Source: Globisporangium splendens
Taxonomy: Eukaryota > Oomycota > Peronosporomycetes > Pythiales > Pythiaceae
Direction of reading: 5' to 3'
NCBI GenBank assembly: GCA_006386115.1
Contig: VFIW01000055.1
Coordinates: 1 to 64,000, forward strand
DNA: 64,000 nucleotides
Part shown: in pieces, positions 11,044-22,407 of the stretch
How positions within the stretch are numbered: position 1 is the first letter of the stretch
Layout: each line of letters opens with the position of its first letter
Made by a program: the position numbers and the translations under genes
Notes under the pieces: generated by a model
The model's database searches: none
The model's input: the letters and a program-made list of their open reading frames with translations, nothing else
Told to the model about the DNA's origin: nothing

Positions 11044-12213
11044 TTACAGCTTGGCGGCCGCGTCTTGGTCGATGTACCAGTAGACCGTGCCGTTCGTGGG
11101 CTTCACAGCGGCGGCTGGGAGAGGAGGATCGCGCTTCTCAGTGCCGACCATGTGCGGCATGAGGTCGGCTTTGCCAGCGCCAGTAGCCACGAACGCGACC
11201 TATATGATTCAGTATCAGAATAGCAGCAGTCAGTGTCACAGTCAGCAAGCAGCAAAAGTACTTTTCCGTGCAAATGCACTTACATGTTCAGCGTTGTTCA
11301 CGACTGGGTACGTGAGCGTGATGCGCTGTGGTGGCGGCTTTGGCGAGTCTTCGATGGACGCGACAAACAGCTTGTCTTCCTTCAGCAACTTGTGGCCTGG
11401 GAAGAGCGAGCACGTGTGGCCGTCTGGACCCATGCCGAGAAGGATCAAGTCGAAGCGCGGCAACTGAAGGCACAAAGTACAAGATATTTTAGCACTCAGA
11501 ACCTTCAGGCGCAGCGCATTGTGCAGATATGACTCGACTCATATACGCTTACCTCGTTGCCCCACACATTGGCGAGCTTGGCCGTGTAGTCCACAGCCGC
11601 CGCTTCTGGACTCAACGACGCATCGATCGTGTAAATTTGCGCGGCTGGGATGGCAACCTAGTGGATTCACATGATCATGTATTCGTCACCACGCTTTCTT
11701 CCTCATTGACTCTATAGACAGTATCACCAAGTGAACGTACGTGGTCAAAGAGCGCTTCCTTGCACGCCTTGTAGTTGCTGTCGTCGCTGTCGAGTGGGAC
11801 GCAGCGCTCGTCGGCAAAGTACACGTGCCACTTGGAGTAGTCGACGTCGCCTTGGATCGCAGCCAAGCCCTTGTTCAAGATCTGCAGTGATACATAGCAC
11901 ATGCATTGTGAGATCTGTTAATTCCCCTCTCTCTTCCCTGCATACATGCTAAACAACCAAACATTCCATTTCGCACCTTTGGGAGCGAGCCTCCGGAGAG
12001 TGCGAGCGTGAAGCGGCCGTGGGTGGCGACGGCCTTCTGGCTCACGCTCAGCACGAGCTCGCCGACAGCCGAGCCGACTTCATCTGCAGTGGGGCGCACG
12101 ACGGTCACCATGGGCGCTTCGTTGTGGAGCAAAGGTGGCGTTGGGGAAAATGAGCGCAGCACACCAAGCACCAGCACAAACAGCCACAGGGGAATCAGAG
12201 GCATGTTTACCAT
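11044..12213 (-). CDS. 6-phosphogluconolactonase with hydrophobic N-terminus
   Basis: Hydrolyses 6-phosphogluconolactone in the oxidative pentose phosphate pathway. Five exons (12213-11977, 11881-about 11741, 11657-11553, 11463-11284, 11199-11044) give about 272 residues. Family signatures: ALSGGSLP near residue 71, FADERCVP, and [16 protein letters not shown] with the catalytic-loop histidine. The first 22 residues after the start at 12213 are strongly hydrophobic ([15 protein letters not shown]), like a signal peptide or anchor. A second ATG at 12111 would remove it and give a normal cytosolic enzyme, so two products from one gene are possible. The C-terminus is also typical: an NGTVYWYID segment ending in AAKL. 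Confidence 0.9.
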
Positions 12214-12911
12214 CTTTCCATTGAATCACAAAATAAGGTTAAAGACATGATGTCATTGCCAAAGCACGGTGAGTGACAGCGCACAGCATAAACAAAGATA
12301 CTTGCTTATGTCAAATACGGGTGCGCACATGACGTAATCACCAGAAGACGGTAGGTGTGTTGATAAGTGACGAAAGTGGGGGGGGTACAGTACTGGATAC
12401 TGAATGTGGGCGGTTTTGACAACCACATCGTCAACTTGAGGTGGATGCAACTGGGTTGAGGTGAAGTGATGGGTCTTGCGCATAAAACACAGTGTGCGTC
12501 GAGAAAGATCTTGATTTTTCTATCTACATGCCAAGCTGCTGCTTGTCCACGCAGCGAAAAGAAAGAAAGAGAGAGAGAAACGACTTGGCTTCACTTCTGA
12601 TACTGTACTGAACAAGGATGACTGATGCATGACTTGTTAAATAAATCGAGTACAGTGTGCAGCTGGTAACGACATAGTAAACCTTGCATGACTAATGCGC
12701 GATGCATTTGTTCTCTCTTCCTGTACAAGAACTGTTTAGTCCGGATGCACTCGGTTCATTTTGTGACAAGCCGCATTGAGAGAGTGAGAAAAAGAAAAAA
12801 AGTGGTCCCTTTGAGCAGATCTGAACGAGAAAAGCAAGGCAGAACGCGACGAGGAAGGAGTCGACTGCCCCGCGCGCGTGCTCATTTGTCAACTACCAAT
12901 AGACGAAGACG
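12214..12911. other. Divergent promoter region, 6PGL and first C2 gene
   Basis: About 700 bases between divergently transcribed genes. It shows a G run near 12379, purine-rich stretches at 12560-12585 and 12783-12803, and no open frame with coding character. It presumably carries both promoters. Confidence 0.4.
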
Positions 12912-13667
12912 ATGCCAGAGCTCCACGTGCGCGCCGTGTCTGCGCGGAACCTGCTGGACAAGCAGACCTTCGGGCGACAGGACCCGTACTGCAAGCTCAC
13001 GGTGCGCAACCGCACGTTCAAGACGCGCGTCCACGACAACGGAGGTGCGTCTGTGCGTGTTAGGAGGATGGCGCTGCGGAGGATGCTGGACGTTGCAATA
13101 ATCCTTAGTTTATGATGTACAGATAAGTCGCCGGTGTGGAATGAGCGGTTTACGTTTGAAGTGTACGATCCGCAGTTGGACCAACTGCGTGTTGAAGTGA
13201 AAGACAAGAACTTTACAGCGAGGTACGAAGGGATCCATCCACACTGCGTAACGCGATGGCTTCATGTGTTGATGTCTGACTATTTTTTTCACTTGACTAC
13301 GCGCAGTGTTTTGATCGGAGAGTGTCGGCTGCCAGTCAATATGTTTCTCCACGGCAACGTTGTCGATCAGTGGTTCCCACTCAACAATGGCCACAGAGGT
13401 GCGGGTGAAATCAACTTGCGAGTGCAACTGGTTGGTGCTGGCGTAAGCGGCGGAAAAGCCGCATCGATGACCGCGCCGATGGCATATGCGCAGCCTGCGG
13501 GTTACGCGCCTCCAGGCTACCCAGTTCCACAACAGCAAGCGGCATACCCACCTCAAGGTGAGTCTTTCGGAGTGCCGCCGCATGCATGTAAGAATGTTTG
13601 GAAGTGAAACTCATCGGTGTGATTCTTTGTTGATCCTTCCAGGTGCTTACCCACAGCAGCAGTATGC

Positions 13668-13698
<31 letters not shown>

Positions 13699-14067
13699 TG
13701 GCAGCAACAGCAGCTTCAACAACAGCAGCAGCAAATTCATCAACAGCAACAGCAGATTGCGCAGCAGCAAGCCCAGATTGCTGCAAACACCAGTTATGCG
13801 TACGCTCCGCCACCACCACCACCGCCGATGGTGATTGCTCCTCCTCCAGTAGTGTACGCTCCACCACCGCCGGTCGTGTACGGCGCTCCTCCACCGGTTA
13901 TGTACGGTGCGCCAGGCTATATCATCGAAGGTCCGCGCCACCACCACCACCATGACGACGGTGGCTATTATGGCGGTCGCCGCGGAGGAGGCGGAGGCGA
14001 CGTGGCGCTTGGCGTCGGCGCCGGTGTCTTGGGCGGTATGCTTCTGGGCGACGTCCTCTTTGACTAG
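12912..14067 (+). CDS. C2-domain protein with Q/P-rich tail and glycine-zipper end (copy A)
   Basis: Four exons (12912-13044, 13123-13222, 13307-13557, 13643-14067) give 302 residues. Residues 1 to about 125 are a C2 domain (LHVRAVSARNLLDKQTFGRQ, DPYC, then VEVKDKNF and GECRLPV), which usually binds membranes, often through calcium. The DPY aspartate is present, but the second calcium loop has DK rather than the classic D-x-D, so calcium binding may be weak. A Q-rich run (about 190-240) and PPPP/VVYAPPP repeats follow. The end is His-rich and then a small glycine-zipper helix, VALGVGAGVLGGMLLGDVL, that may insert in membrane. The architecture resembles plant SRC2-type proteins (family knowledge). 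A paralogue lies about 700 bases downstream. Confidence 0.8.
13661..13770 (+). repeat. CAG/CAA repeat coding polyglutamine
   Basis: Imperfect CAG/CAA codon run in exon 4 of C2 copy A, giving long glutamine blocks. The neighbouring paralogue has scattered Q and P but no comparable run, so the tract expanded after duplication or was lost from copy B. Confidence 0.7.
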
Positions 14068-14763
14068 GCGTTCCATGATCTATGCTTTGCTTCGGATAGC
14101 TATGGTAAGCAGACCGCATTTATACAATGCATTGTGCGTGTTTCAATTATTGCCGCGTTCTGTTTGTGTCAAAGCGCACACACCTCGAGCCGACTCGATA
14201 AAGCTATGGTAGGAATGGGTGGATGGATGGTCGCCGATCTTTGCGCTTTTTACGAAACTAGAAGCAGCTGCTGAGCGTGATGAGAGAACGATGCGAGTTC
14301 CAAAGCGCAAGGTCATGCTAAACCAATTGACAACTTCTCTCCGAGCTTCAATTTCACGCTTGCTATAAACAATTTTAACTGTGTTGTACTTGACGTGTCA
14401 CCCACATTGCATTATTTGTGGGAGGTTCTGAATGCCTCTGTATTATTATGTACAGTAACAACTGATATTCTACTCGATCTCACAGGATGCTGAACAGCAA
14501 CGCATTTACAACCCATGGTGTGTGAAACATTCGCGTGTGTTTTAGTTTGTGTTCTCGATTAATTAGTTGATGATGGATACGAGCGCGCTGCAAGAACAAT
14601 TGTGTCCCAGAGCGTGTGACTCTGGATTACGACCGCGCGTTTCACTTGCGTTCACTATGCAGAGTCAGTCGCTTACTTCCTCTGGCGCATTCTCTCGTTC
14701 TCTCGCGCTCACAATCCAAAAAGCCACCAAGCAGGAAGAACAAAAGAAGCGACACAGCAGGAG
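14068..14763. other. Spacer between the two C2 genes
   Basis: Nearly 700 bases holding the 3' end of copy A and the promoter of copy B. No gene seen. CT-rich around 14675-14710. Confidence 0.4.
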
Positions 14764-15848
14764 ATGGTGGAACTGCACGTCCGCGCCGTGTGCGCGCGCA
14801 ACCTCCTCGACAAGCAGACGTTCGGCAAGCAGGACCCGTACTGCAAGATCACGGTGCGCAACCGCACGTTCAAGACCCGCGTCCACGACAACGGAGGTAC
14901 CGCTTCTCTACTGCGATCTCTCTCTCTCTCTGTTCTCTGGGTTCTTATTACTGTGTGTGCATGAACCCTTACAGACAAGTCGCCGGTGTGGAATGAACGC
15001 TTCACGTTCGACGCCCACGATCCTCAGTTGGACCAATTGGTGATCGAAGTCAAGGACAAGAACTTCACCTCCAGGTACATACACAGAAGTAGACCTGGTT
15101 CCAATTCCGTCCTACTGACCCGGCTCGACGCTTTTTGATAATAGCACGCTCATTGGCGAGGTCCGACTCCCGGTTAACATGTTCCTGCACGGCAACCTGG
15201 TCGACGAATGGTACACGCTCAACAACGGCAACAAGCGCGCTGGCGAGATCAACCTCCGCGTGCAGTTGGTTGGTCCCGGTATTGGCGGCGGAAAGGGTGA
15301 AAAGGCTGCGGTCCCAGCTCCGACCCCAGCTCCCGTAGCGTACGCGCAACCTGCGGTCGCTGCTGCCTACCCAGCTCCTCAGCAAGCAGCGGCGTACCCA
15401 CCTCAAGGTACAGATTTCCTTACACCCTTCTTGTAGTTGCTGTACCCAGGCTAATGCTTACGTCTCTGAATCTATAGGCGCTGCGCACGCATACCCACCT
15501 CAGCCGCAGTACGCGCAGCAACCTCATTACCCGCCCCAGCAGCCGTACTACGACCCAAACCAGCAGCACTACGCGCAGCACCAGCACTACCCTCCTCCTC
15601 CACAGCAAGGCTACGCATATCCTCCCCCGCAGCCGACTCCGGTGGTGTATGGAGCTCCAGCACCTGTGATCTACGGTGCACCGCCACCGGTGATGTATGT
15701 CCAAGGCGCCCCAGGGTACCACGACCACCATCATCACCACCACGGCGGTCACCGTCGTCGTGGCAGCGGCGGCGATGCCGCAGAGATGGCTCTTGGAGTG
15801 GGCGCCGGTGTTCTTGGTGGTGCTCTGCTCGCTGACGTTCTCTTCTAA
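14764..15848 (+). CDS. C2-domain protein with Q/P-rich tail and glycine-zipper end (copy B)
   Basis: Four exons (14764-14896, 14975-15074, 15145-15407, 15478-15848) give 288 residues. It is a clear tandem paralogue of copy A. The first two exons have identical lengths (133 and 100 nt), the three introns sit at the same codons in the same phase, and the C2 domain is nearly the same (ARNLLDKQTFGKQDPYCKIT, DKSPVWNERFTF). The tail differs: PYYDPNQQHYAQHQHYPPPP-like proline/tyrosine repeats, an H7-type histidine run, then ALGVGAGVLGGALLADVLF ending at the stop. The tail suggests membrane or self-association; the role is not known. Confidence 0.8.
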
Positions 15849-16076
15849 TACTAGCATCAGACTAGTAGCTCCGTAATATGCCCCGACTTGCTTTCTTTTG
15901 TAGCTAATTTTGATAATCCAGGTAGTATTTTGTGTTTTGTGTTTGCAAGAGCCCAGCGCTCCACTCAGCCTTCGTGGTGACTTGGACGACGCTATTTTTG
16001 CATCTTGGCAGGCGAAGCAATCGACAAGAGCCTTGCTTTCTTGCTGCTGAATTGAGAAGCACAGACCAGCGTCATC

Positions 16077-19000
16077 ATGAGCGAGACCAAGCGCATGCCC
16101 TCGGACAACTACATGCGCGCGGATAAATTGGACGCAACTGACGCCACCAGCAACAGGTCTCGGACGCCGCCGCAAAAGACCCAGCAAACCGACCAGCACC
16201 ACTGCTTCGTGTCCGAAGACGACGACAATGAGCTCGTCATCCCCAACGCCTTCGAGCACAAACTCAACTTCCAGTACAAGGGCGACGTGTTTGCGCAGCG
16301 AGGGCTCTACGCGGACGCCACGCTGTACATGTCGAGGCTCCCACCTACGCGCAAGGCCGCTGCGATCCGTCAGAAAGCAGGTGCCAACTACAAACTGCAG
16401 GTCAAGCTCGCGCCGATGGCGCATCCGTCCGAGAGCGAAGCGAAAAGCTCAGAGGTCAGCAAAGCCACTACCAACAACAAAGTCGGCAAGAAGCGCCAGT
16501 ACATCCTCGCAATCGAAGCCATGGCGTCCAACCCGGCGCTCCACGCCAGCCTCTTGAACGACAACGTGATCTCCAACATCCTCACGTTGATCCGCACCAA
16601 GGATATCACGACGCTCGCGTGCTGTGTCTCCACCATGTGCTACTTATCCAGCGACGCGACAGGGCGGCAGGCGATTCTCAACCACAACGCACTCACGGTG
16701 CTCGTCAACCTCATCGCGAGTGTCACTACCCAAGCAGAGAAGCGTTTGCTGAACAACGCACTCGCGACGCTGGCCAATCTGACGATCGAGGACACGTTCG
16801 AGAGCACCTTCGTCAAGGAGAAAGCGCTCGAGATCACTCCAAAGAGCCGCAAGACGTCCGACGTCGCCGGTGGCATGTGTGTGTTCGCCATTTTCAATCT
16901 TTCGTGCCCAAACTACTCGTACCCGCGCGTCCAAAATGTGGTGCACGCGCTAGTCGAGTTTGGCAAGGACGGCCACGACCGAGAGACACTCAGCCACTCG
17001 ATCTACAACTTTGCTTGCACGCGGATGAATCAGCTCAAGCTCGTCGAGTCCTCGGACGCGATTCACATGCTGCGCACATTCCTCTCCATCAGGAACCTCG
17101 ACAGTGTCCGACGGAACGCGCTCGTCTCGTTCTGGCATCTCTCAGACAATCCTCCGTGCCGACGATCGATCATGCGCTCCGATTGCGTGCATGTGATGGT
17201 GCAGGAGCTGAGGAACCTGCAGGACGACGAGCATATTAAGTGCGCGCTGCTGACACTCATCAACCTCTCGGCGGAATCTTTGGCGCGCGAGTACATGGGC
17301 ACTGCGAGGGCACTCGATGCGTTGGTCGAGCTGAGCAAGCGCGTCGCAGCAACGCAAGCCATAGAGGAGATCCAGGCACTGATCTACCAACTGATCGCGA
17401 TCGTCTTGTCGGATCCATCCAACATCCACACCGTGAGTGGTCCATTCTTCCGCTTCCTGCTCTCGTTCGAGTACTCCTCAGCGAGCATGAGCACAAAGAC
17501 GTCGTGCTTTGTGCTCTTCTCTTCGACGTGCGTACTCTCCTGGAGCGAGCATGAGGAACGCACTAGCGTGGTGATTCGCAGTAAGGATGATTTAGAAGCA
17601 GGTTCATCGACAGCGGTGGATTTAGGTGCAAATGACTCGGGAGGGCGACTGAGTGACTCCAGGAGCCTCGAGGAGCTCTTGGACGAGCCCGAGCACCTCC
17701 AGCTTATCTACCAGCACGTCGAGTACGGCGGATTCGAGCCGGGCACGTCCGAGTTGTATCTGCAGGTGCTGCTGCTCTACAATCTCTCATTTCGATACAA
17801 CAAAGTGGACGTCGCGAAACTCGGGCTGATGCGAATTCTTGACCTTGGAAACTCGACTCACGACGAACTGTCTTGTCGCTATTGTGCGGTATTTTCTTCA
17901 ACCTGTGCCAGGAGTACACAGTGCACTTGGTGCTCGCAGAGGGCAACGCGCTCGCGCTGCTGGAGAAATTTGCGCGGTTCTGCGAAGACGACACCAAGTC
18001 CATGTGTCTCGAGGTCGTGTGCATCATCTTCGATGGCCGGACGCTGCCTCAAAATGAGCTCGTAGGACTCGTCGTCAAGATCTTTCCCGTCTTAGCTGAG
18101 ATTTGCGCCAACGGTAGACCCCCGATTCGGGCGGGTTGTGCTGCGTGCTTTGCTTGGTTTGCCATGATCGACGAGTGCCGCGTGCCCATGGTGCTTTACT
18201 CGTGGTCTCCTGTGTGAAATCGAATGATCCAGAGACTCGCCGCATTTGCATGAACGCGGTGATGAATCTGCTGCGCCATGAAGCCAACATCGCGCAACTT
18301 TGTCAGGACGGTCTGTTGTGGGTCTTCGAACTATTCACGAGTAGCATGGAGCCAAAGGACTATGAGATCCTCTCGGACGCGTTCTGTGCGCTCGCGTTCT
18401 ACCCACTGACGCGCAAGGGGATCCTCAAGATCCCAATTCTCTCGTCGATGTTCCAGGTGCTGCAGGATGCGTCGGCGTCCCTCGCGACCAAAGTCAAGCT
18501 GCTCAAAGGCATCCCCAACCTCTTGTACGACGTGTCGAGCGCTCCTTTGCTCATGAATGCTGGTATCCTACCGTATCTGCTTCACGTGCTGGACGTTGAA
18601 AGCCATGATGTCGACATCATATCCCTAATTGCGCACTTGCTAGTCGTGCTTTTCCAGCACTCGCCGAGCTCTGAGGGCGAGTTAGCAAAGCCCTCGACGA
18701 TTCACGCCGTCGTGGGGATCATGAGACGCGAGCGAGAGGACTGCTCCAAGTCCATGGCGCTGCTGCGCGATCTGTACGACGTCAACGATGGCGGCTGTGG
18801 CGACCACGAGTGCATCAAAGAGGAAATCGGGATCTGTGCATGCAACCTGTTGCTGGGCAAGAGCAACACAAATTTCCTATTATCCATGCCCATTCTGCCG
18901 CTCGTGCTCTGGTTGTCGACCCACGTGGCCATGGAAAACCGTGTGCTATGCTCCGCAAACTCGCGATCGCACCAGGAAACACGCAGACCCTTCTCGACGG

Positions 19001-19883
19001 CGGCGCCATCAGCCACTTGATCGTGTTGCTGCAGCAGTGCTCGTCGCTGTACGTGAAAAAGAACTGCATCGCGATCTTCTGCCTCATGTGCCAAAAGCCG
19101 GGTGTGCCTAGCATTCTCGGCTCATTTGGCATCCTCTCGTCCGTCTTAGAGCTCATGGACGACGACAGTGAGGGTACCACAAACAACGCAGCGGACCCGC
19201 TCTCCCAGACAATGTGCATCGATTTACTCGCCAAACTGGCCGAGTTTGCGCGCACGGACGACCCACGCGAGGCGAGAATCTCAGCGATTCTATACAAGTT
19301 TATGGATAGCGACGAGTCTCCACGCTCGGCATCAAGTGGCACGTGGCATAGCAACCGGAGCTTCCTCAGTCGAGACGTGGAGGGCCAGCTCCCCGCACCA
19401 ACGCTCTCAAGCGCGCAAAGACTCTCATCCAGCCATCTCCCTACGCTTCGACACGCTCTGCACCCGATCCAGTCGCGCGGGTACTCTGTCGAGTTCAATC
19501 TGGTCGCGAGCCACATCGACACGCACACGACCGAGCCGCTGATTCCAGATCTCTGGACGCTGAGCGAGACACCAAGTAGCACCACTAACCAGCAGAACCA
19601 AAAGGCTGACAGCAGCACCAATGCAAAGACATCGTTCCAACGGCAGCCCTTGGTTTCCATATCGTTCGTGCCTCCGGCGATGTACGTCAAGAACCGCACG
19701 CCCTTTGCACCCACAGCTGCGCTTTCGACATCGAGCTCCAGTGCTACCAGCATGACTGGCAACAACAAGATGGTGGCGGATACCAACAGCGATTTGCCGT
19801 CAACTCCCAGCAAGAAGATCCTGCCGCTTGTGCGCGGTTGGAGCACGCAGGACAAGAAGGCTCCTGTCTTGGACGCACTGTGA
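16077..19883 (+). pseudogene. Armadillo-repeat protein gene broken by frameshifts
   Basis: A long intronless ARM-repeat coding region from the ATG at 16077 to the stop at 19883. Repeats such as ALLTLINLSAESLAREYMG and HSIYNFACTRMNQLKL are helical ARM units. The reading frame changes at about 17860, 18195 and 18945, each time as if one base were missing, and after the third it is back in the starting frame. A further compensating pair is likely at about 17435 and 17550, where another frame (PALVRVLLSEHEHKDVV) looks far more ARM-like than the main one. Protein-like sequence continues on both sides of every break. This may be a recent pseudogene or a stretch of poor sequence. The Ser/Thr-rich C-terminal 200 residues have no known domain. 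Confidence 0.65.
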
Positions 19884-20040
19884 CAACGGAGCTACTTGGA
19901 CGCATTTTGACTGAGACTGGTGATTACTTCTGTGTATCACAGTATCCTCTCAGTACTGTGCCACTTCAACGTTTTTGTATGCGAGCGGTTACGCTTTTGT
20001 TGTGCCATAACTTTTGCAGCCATGTTGAAGTGGTGGCTCA

Positions 20041-21153
20041 ATGGCACAGATCAGAAAGATGCCGCAGAGCGGTGGCTCCGGCATCAAGCACCTGCGCGCG
20101 CAGGGCGCGTTCCTGTACAAGCGCACGAGGCCGCAGCACCTGACGCTCGTGTCCACCAAGGAGAACGTCGCCGACGTCCCGTACGACCGCGTCGCCGAGG
20201 TGTTCGGTGTCGAGAACTGGCCGTACTTGATGCATTTGCTCGCAGAGGGCGACGAGGTGCTCAAGAAACGCGTGCTCGTCGCGCTCGCCGAGGTGTTCAA
20301 GCAACCGCAGGAGCTCGTGATGTGCATGAAGCACGGTGCGCTCGAGCTCATCGAGGTCGGCATCCTGGACGACAACAAGGAGATCCAGGAGCTCTCAGCC
20401 AAAGTGCTCAGTGTGGTCGCCGAGTCCCCATGTGGGAAAGCTGAGATCGTGAAGTCTGAGATCGTGCCGCATATCCTAAAGGTGTTTACCCAGGCAGCGA
20501 ACAAGCGCACGTGCTGTCATCTCTACGACGCATTGCTGAGCGTCTCGCGCTCGTTCGTTGACGCGCAATCACTCACGAACGCAGGTTACATGGCGGTCGT
20601 GCTGGATCATCTCAAGCGGAACCTGAACAGCGATTTGCAATTGCGCGCGCTGCAGCTGCTGAAGCACATCCTGAACGACGGTATGAAAGCGACGGTGTAC
20701 CGTGCGCTTGAGATGGACGTCGTCAATCTGTGCGCCAAGCGGCTCTACGACGCCAAGATGGAGATCTGCGTGGCGGCGTGCGACGCCATCGCCGCGATGG
20801 GGTACGTGGAAAAGACCAAGAAGGCGGCGGTAGAGAAAGGCGTGGTGAAAAAGCTCTGCCACCTGCTCACCGACTCGACGTCGCAGGTCACAGCGGCGAG
20901 CGCCGGAGCACTCATGTGCCTCGCGACCCACGACGGGCTGCAGAGCATCAGCCGGCTGCTGCAATCCCCCAAGTTCCTCGTGCAGCTCAACACGCTCAAG
21001 CTGCTCACGGTCATGGCGGCGTTCCCACCAGCGCGGCGCCTGCTCGACATCTCGTCCACGGAGCATCACATCCACACGCTCATGGCGGACTCGGACGCGC
21101 TCATCGCGAAAAGCGCCAAGATCGCGCTGCACGCCGTGCAGTGGAAGGCGTAG
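20041..21153 (+). CDS. Armadillo-repeat protein, possibly RSPH14/RTDR1-like
   Basis: Intronless frame of 370 residues. The first 60 residues are basic and not repeat-like. From about 60 on there are seven to eight ARM/HEAT-type helical repeats (VLKKRVLVALAEVFKQPQEL, EIQELSAKVLSVVAESPCGK, QVTAASAGALMCLATHDG). Length and the late AAGALMxL-type repeat recall RSPH14, a radial-spoke protein of flagella, which would suit a zoospore-forming oomycete; this is an impression, not a proven match. It follows the broken ARM gene on the same strand after about 160 bases and may be its distant paralogue. It is intact with normal codon use. Confidence 0.7.
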   Translation: MAQIRKMPQSGGSGIKHLRAQGAFLYKRTRPQHLTLVSTKENVADVPYDRVAEVFGVENWPYLMHLLAEGDEVLKKRVLVALAEVFKQPQELVMCMKHGALELIEVGILDDNKEIQELSAKVLSVVAESPCGKAEIVKSEIVPHILKVFTQAANKRTCCHLYDALLSVSRSFVDAQSLTNAGYMAVVLDHLKRNLNSDLQLRALQLLKHILNDGMKATVYRALEMDVVNLCAKRLYDAKMEICVAACDAIAAMGYVEKTKKAAVEKGVVKKLCHLLTDSTSQVTAASAGALMCLATHDGLQSISRLLQSPKFLVQLNTLKLLTVMAAFPPARRLLDISSTEHHIHTLMADSDALIAKSAKIALHAVQWKA

Positions 21154-21876
21154 TAGCTACAGTGGCATGCGGTGGTTGAAGATGAGCGAAGTGGAGAAGA
21201 GAAGCCTCGGGATAGGTCTGTTGGCGGCATGATGGCATAAAGCATTGGTACATTCTGGATCTCTATCAGCAGGTCTGCTCTCTATGGCACGCCGGATACG
21301 GTTTGGTGCGTCATGCTGGTCGCTGCTGGTGCTTCGGTCTACATGAGCGCGCGCATGGCGCTTGCCCTTGCGCTCAGAGGTGTTGTGCGATTGTCTTCCG
21401 TTTGTGTGGAGAGCTCCTGACGCTCTGGGACAAAGAAACGCCTATGAGAACTGTGTGGATATCACTGTCTGTGTCCCTCTCTTGACGAACTAGACGCGAC
21501 TTGAATGACCTTTGCGATGGTATGCATTCATACAGTTTACTTCCCACCTACGAGAGTCGATACGGTTGCTGTATTGATTGGAGCTATCAATCATCGAGGA
21601 TTCGTTCTGTTCACGGTACTGCCGCCTCCTTTATTAGAGGCCGCCGATGTGGGGAGGGTGGGTTGAGAGGCGGGGAAAGAACGAAGCACTACAGGTAGGC
21701 GGAAGGCACGCGGCAGAAGCATACAAAAGCCAAGATGTTGGGAGGGGGAGGCACTTTTGGTCTGCGTGAGGGACGGTGGCTCTCTCGTATGGGACTGATT
21801 CAGTTGTGTTTTTGCCGCCCCAGCAGGTCTTCGAAAGCTTCTTCTTCCCCCCTCTTCCCCCTTCCTCACAGTAAAT
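21154..21876. other. Cofilin upstream region
   Basis: No gene seen. It includes a CCAAT-type element near 21575 (ATTGATTGG), G-rich DNA at 21655-21760, and a C/T-rich tract ending at the cofilin start (about 21830-21870). Confidence 0.4.
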
Positions 21877-22407
21877 ATGGTACGTCAGTCTGCATCAGTA
21901 AGAAGCGCAGGCGTATATGGAGAGAGCGTCGCGCATTAAATGTATGGTGTGTGTGTGTGTGTCAATATGTGACTGCAGTCGTCCGGTGTCGGTGTCCACG
22001 ATGATGTCATCACGCAATTCAACGATTTCAAATTGAAGCGCGAGCCGCACAACTACCGCTACTTCATCTACAAGATCGTGGACGACACGGAGATCGTGAT
22101 CGAGTCGACCGGCCCATGCTCCGAGACGTACGAGGACTTTGCTGCCAAGTTGTCCCAAGTGACCAACGACTGCCGATACGGTCTCATTGATTTGGACGTG
22201 ACCACGAAGGACGGTCGCCCCACGTCGAAGCTCGTGTTCCTGTCGTGGTCGCCAGACACGGCGCGCATCAAGAGCAAGATGCTCTACGCGTCGTCGAAGG
22301 AGTCCATCAAGCGCGTGCTCATGGGCGTGGGCATTCACCTCACCGCCACCGACGCATCGGAGTTGGCCAAGGAGTCCATCGAAGACGGTGTTGCCAAGTT
22401 CTTGTAG
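21877..22407 (+). CDS. Actin-depolymerising factor/cofilin
   Basis: Binds ADP-actin, severs and disassembles filaments. Exon 1 is only the ATG (21877-21879), followed at once by gtacgt. Exon 2 runs from 21979 to 22407. The protein is 143 residues, standard for ADF. Landmarks: Ser residues directly after Met (usual phospho-control site), YRYFIYKIVDDTEIVI in the central sheet, and the long actin-binding helix ARIKSKMLYASSKESIKRVL. The intron right after the start codon also occurs in ADF/cofilin genes of other eukaryotes, which supports the start. The AG acceptor is in ctgcag at 21973-21978. Confidence 0.93.
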
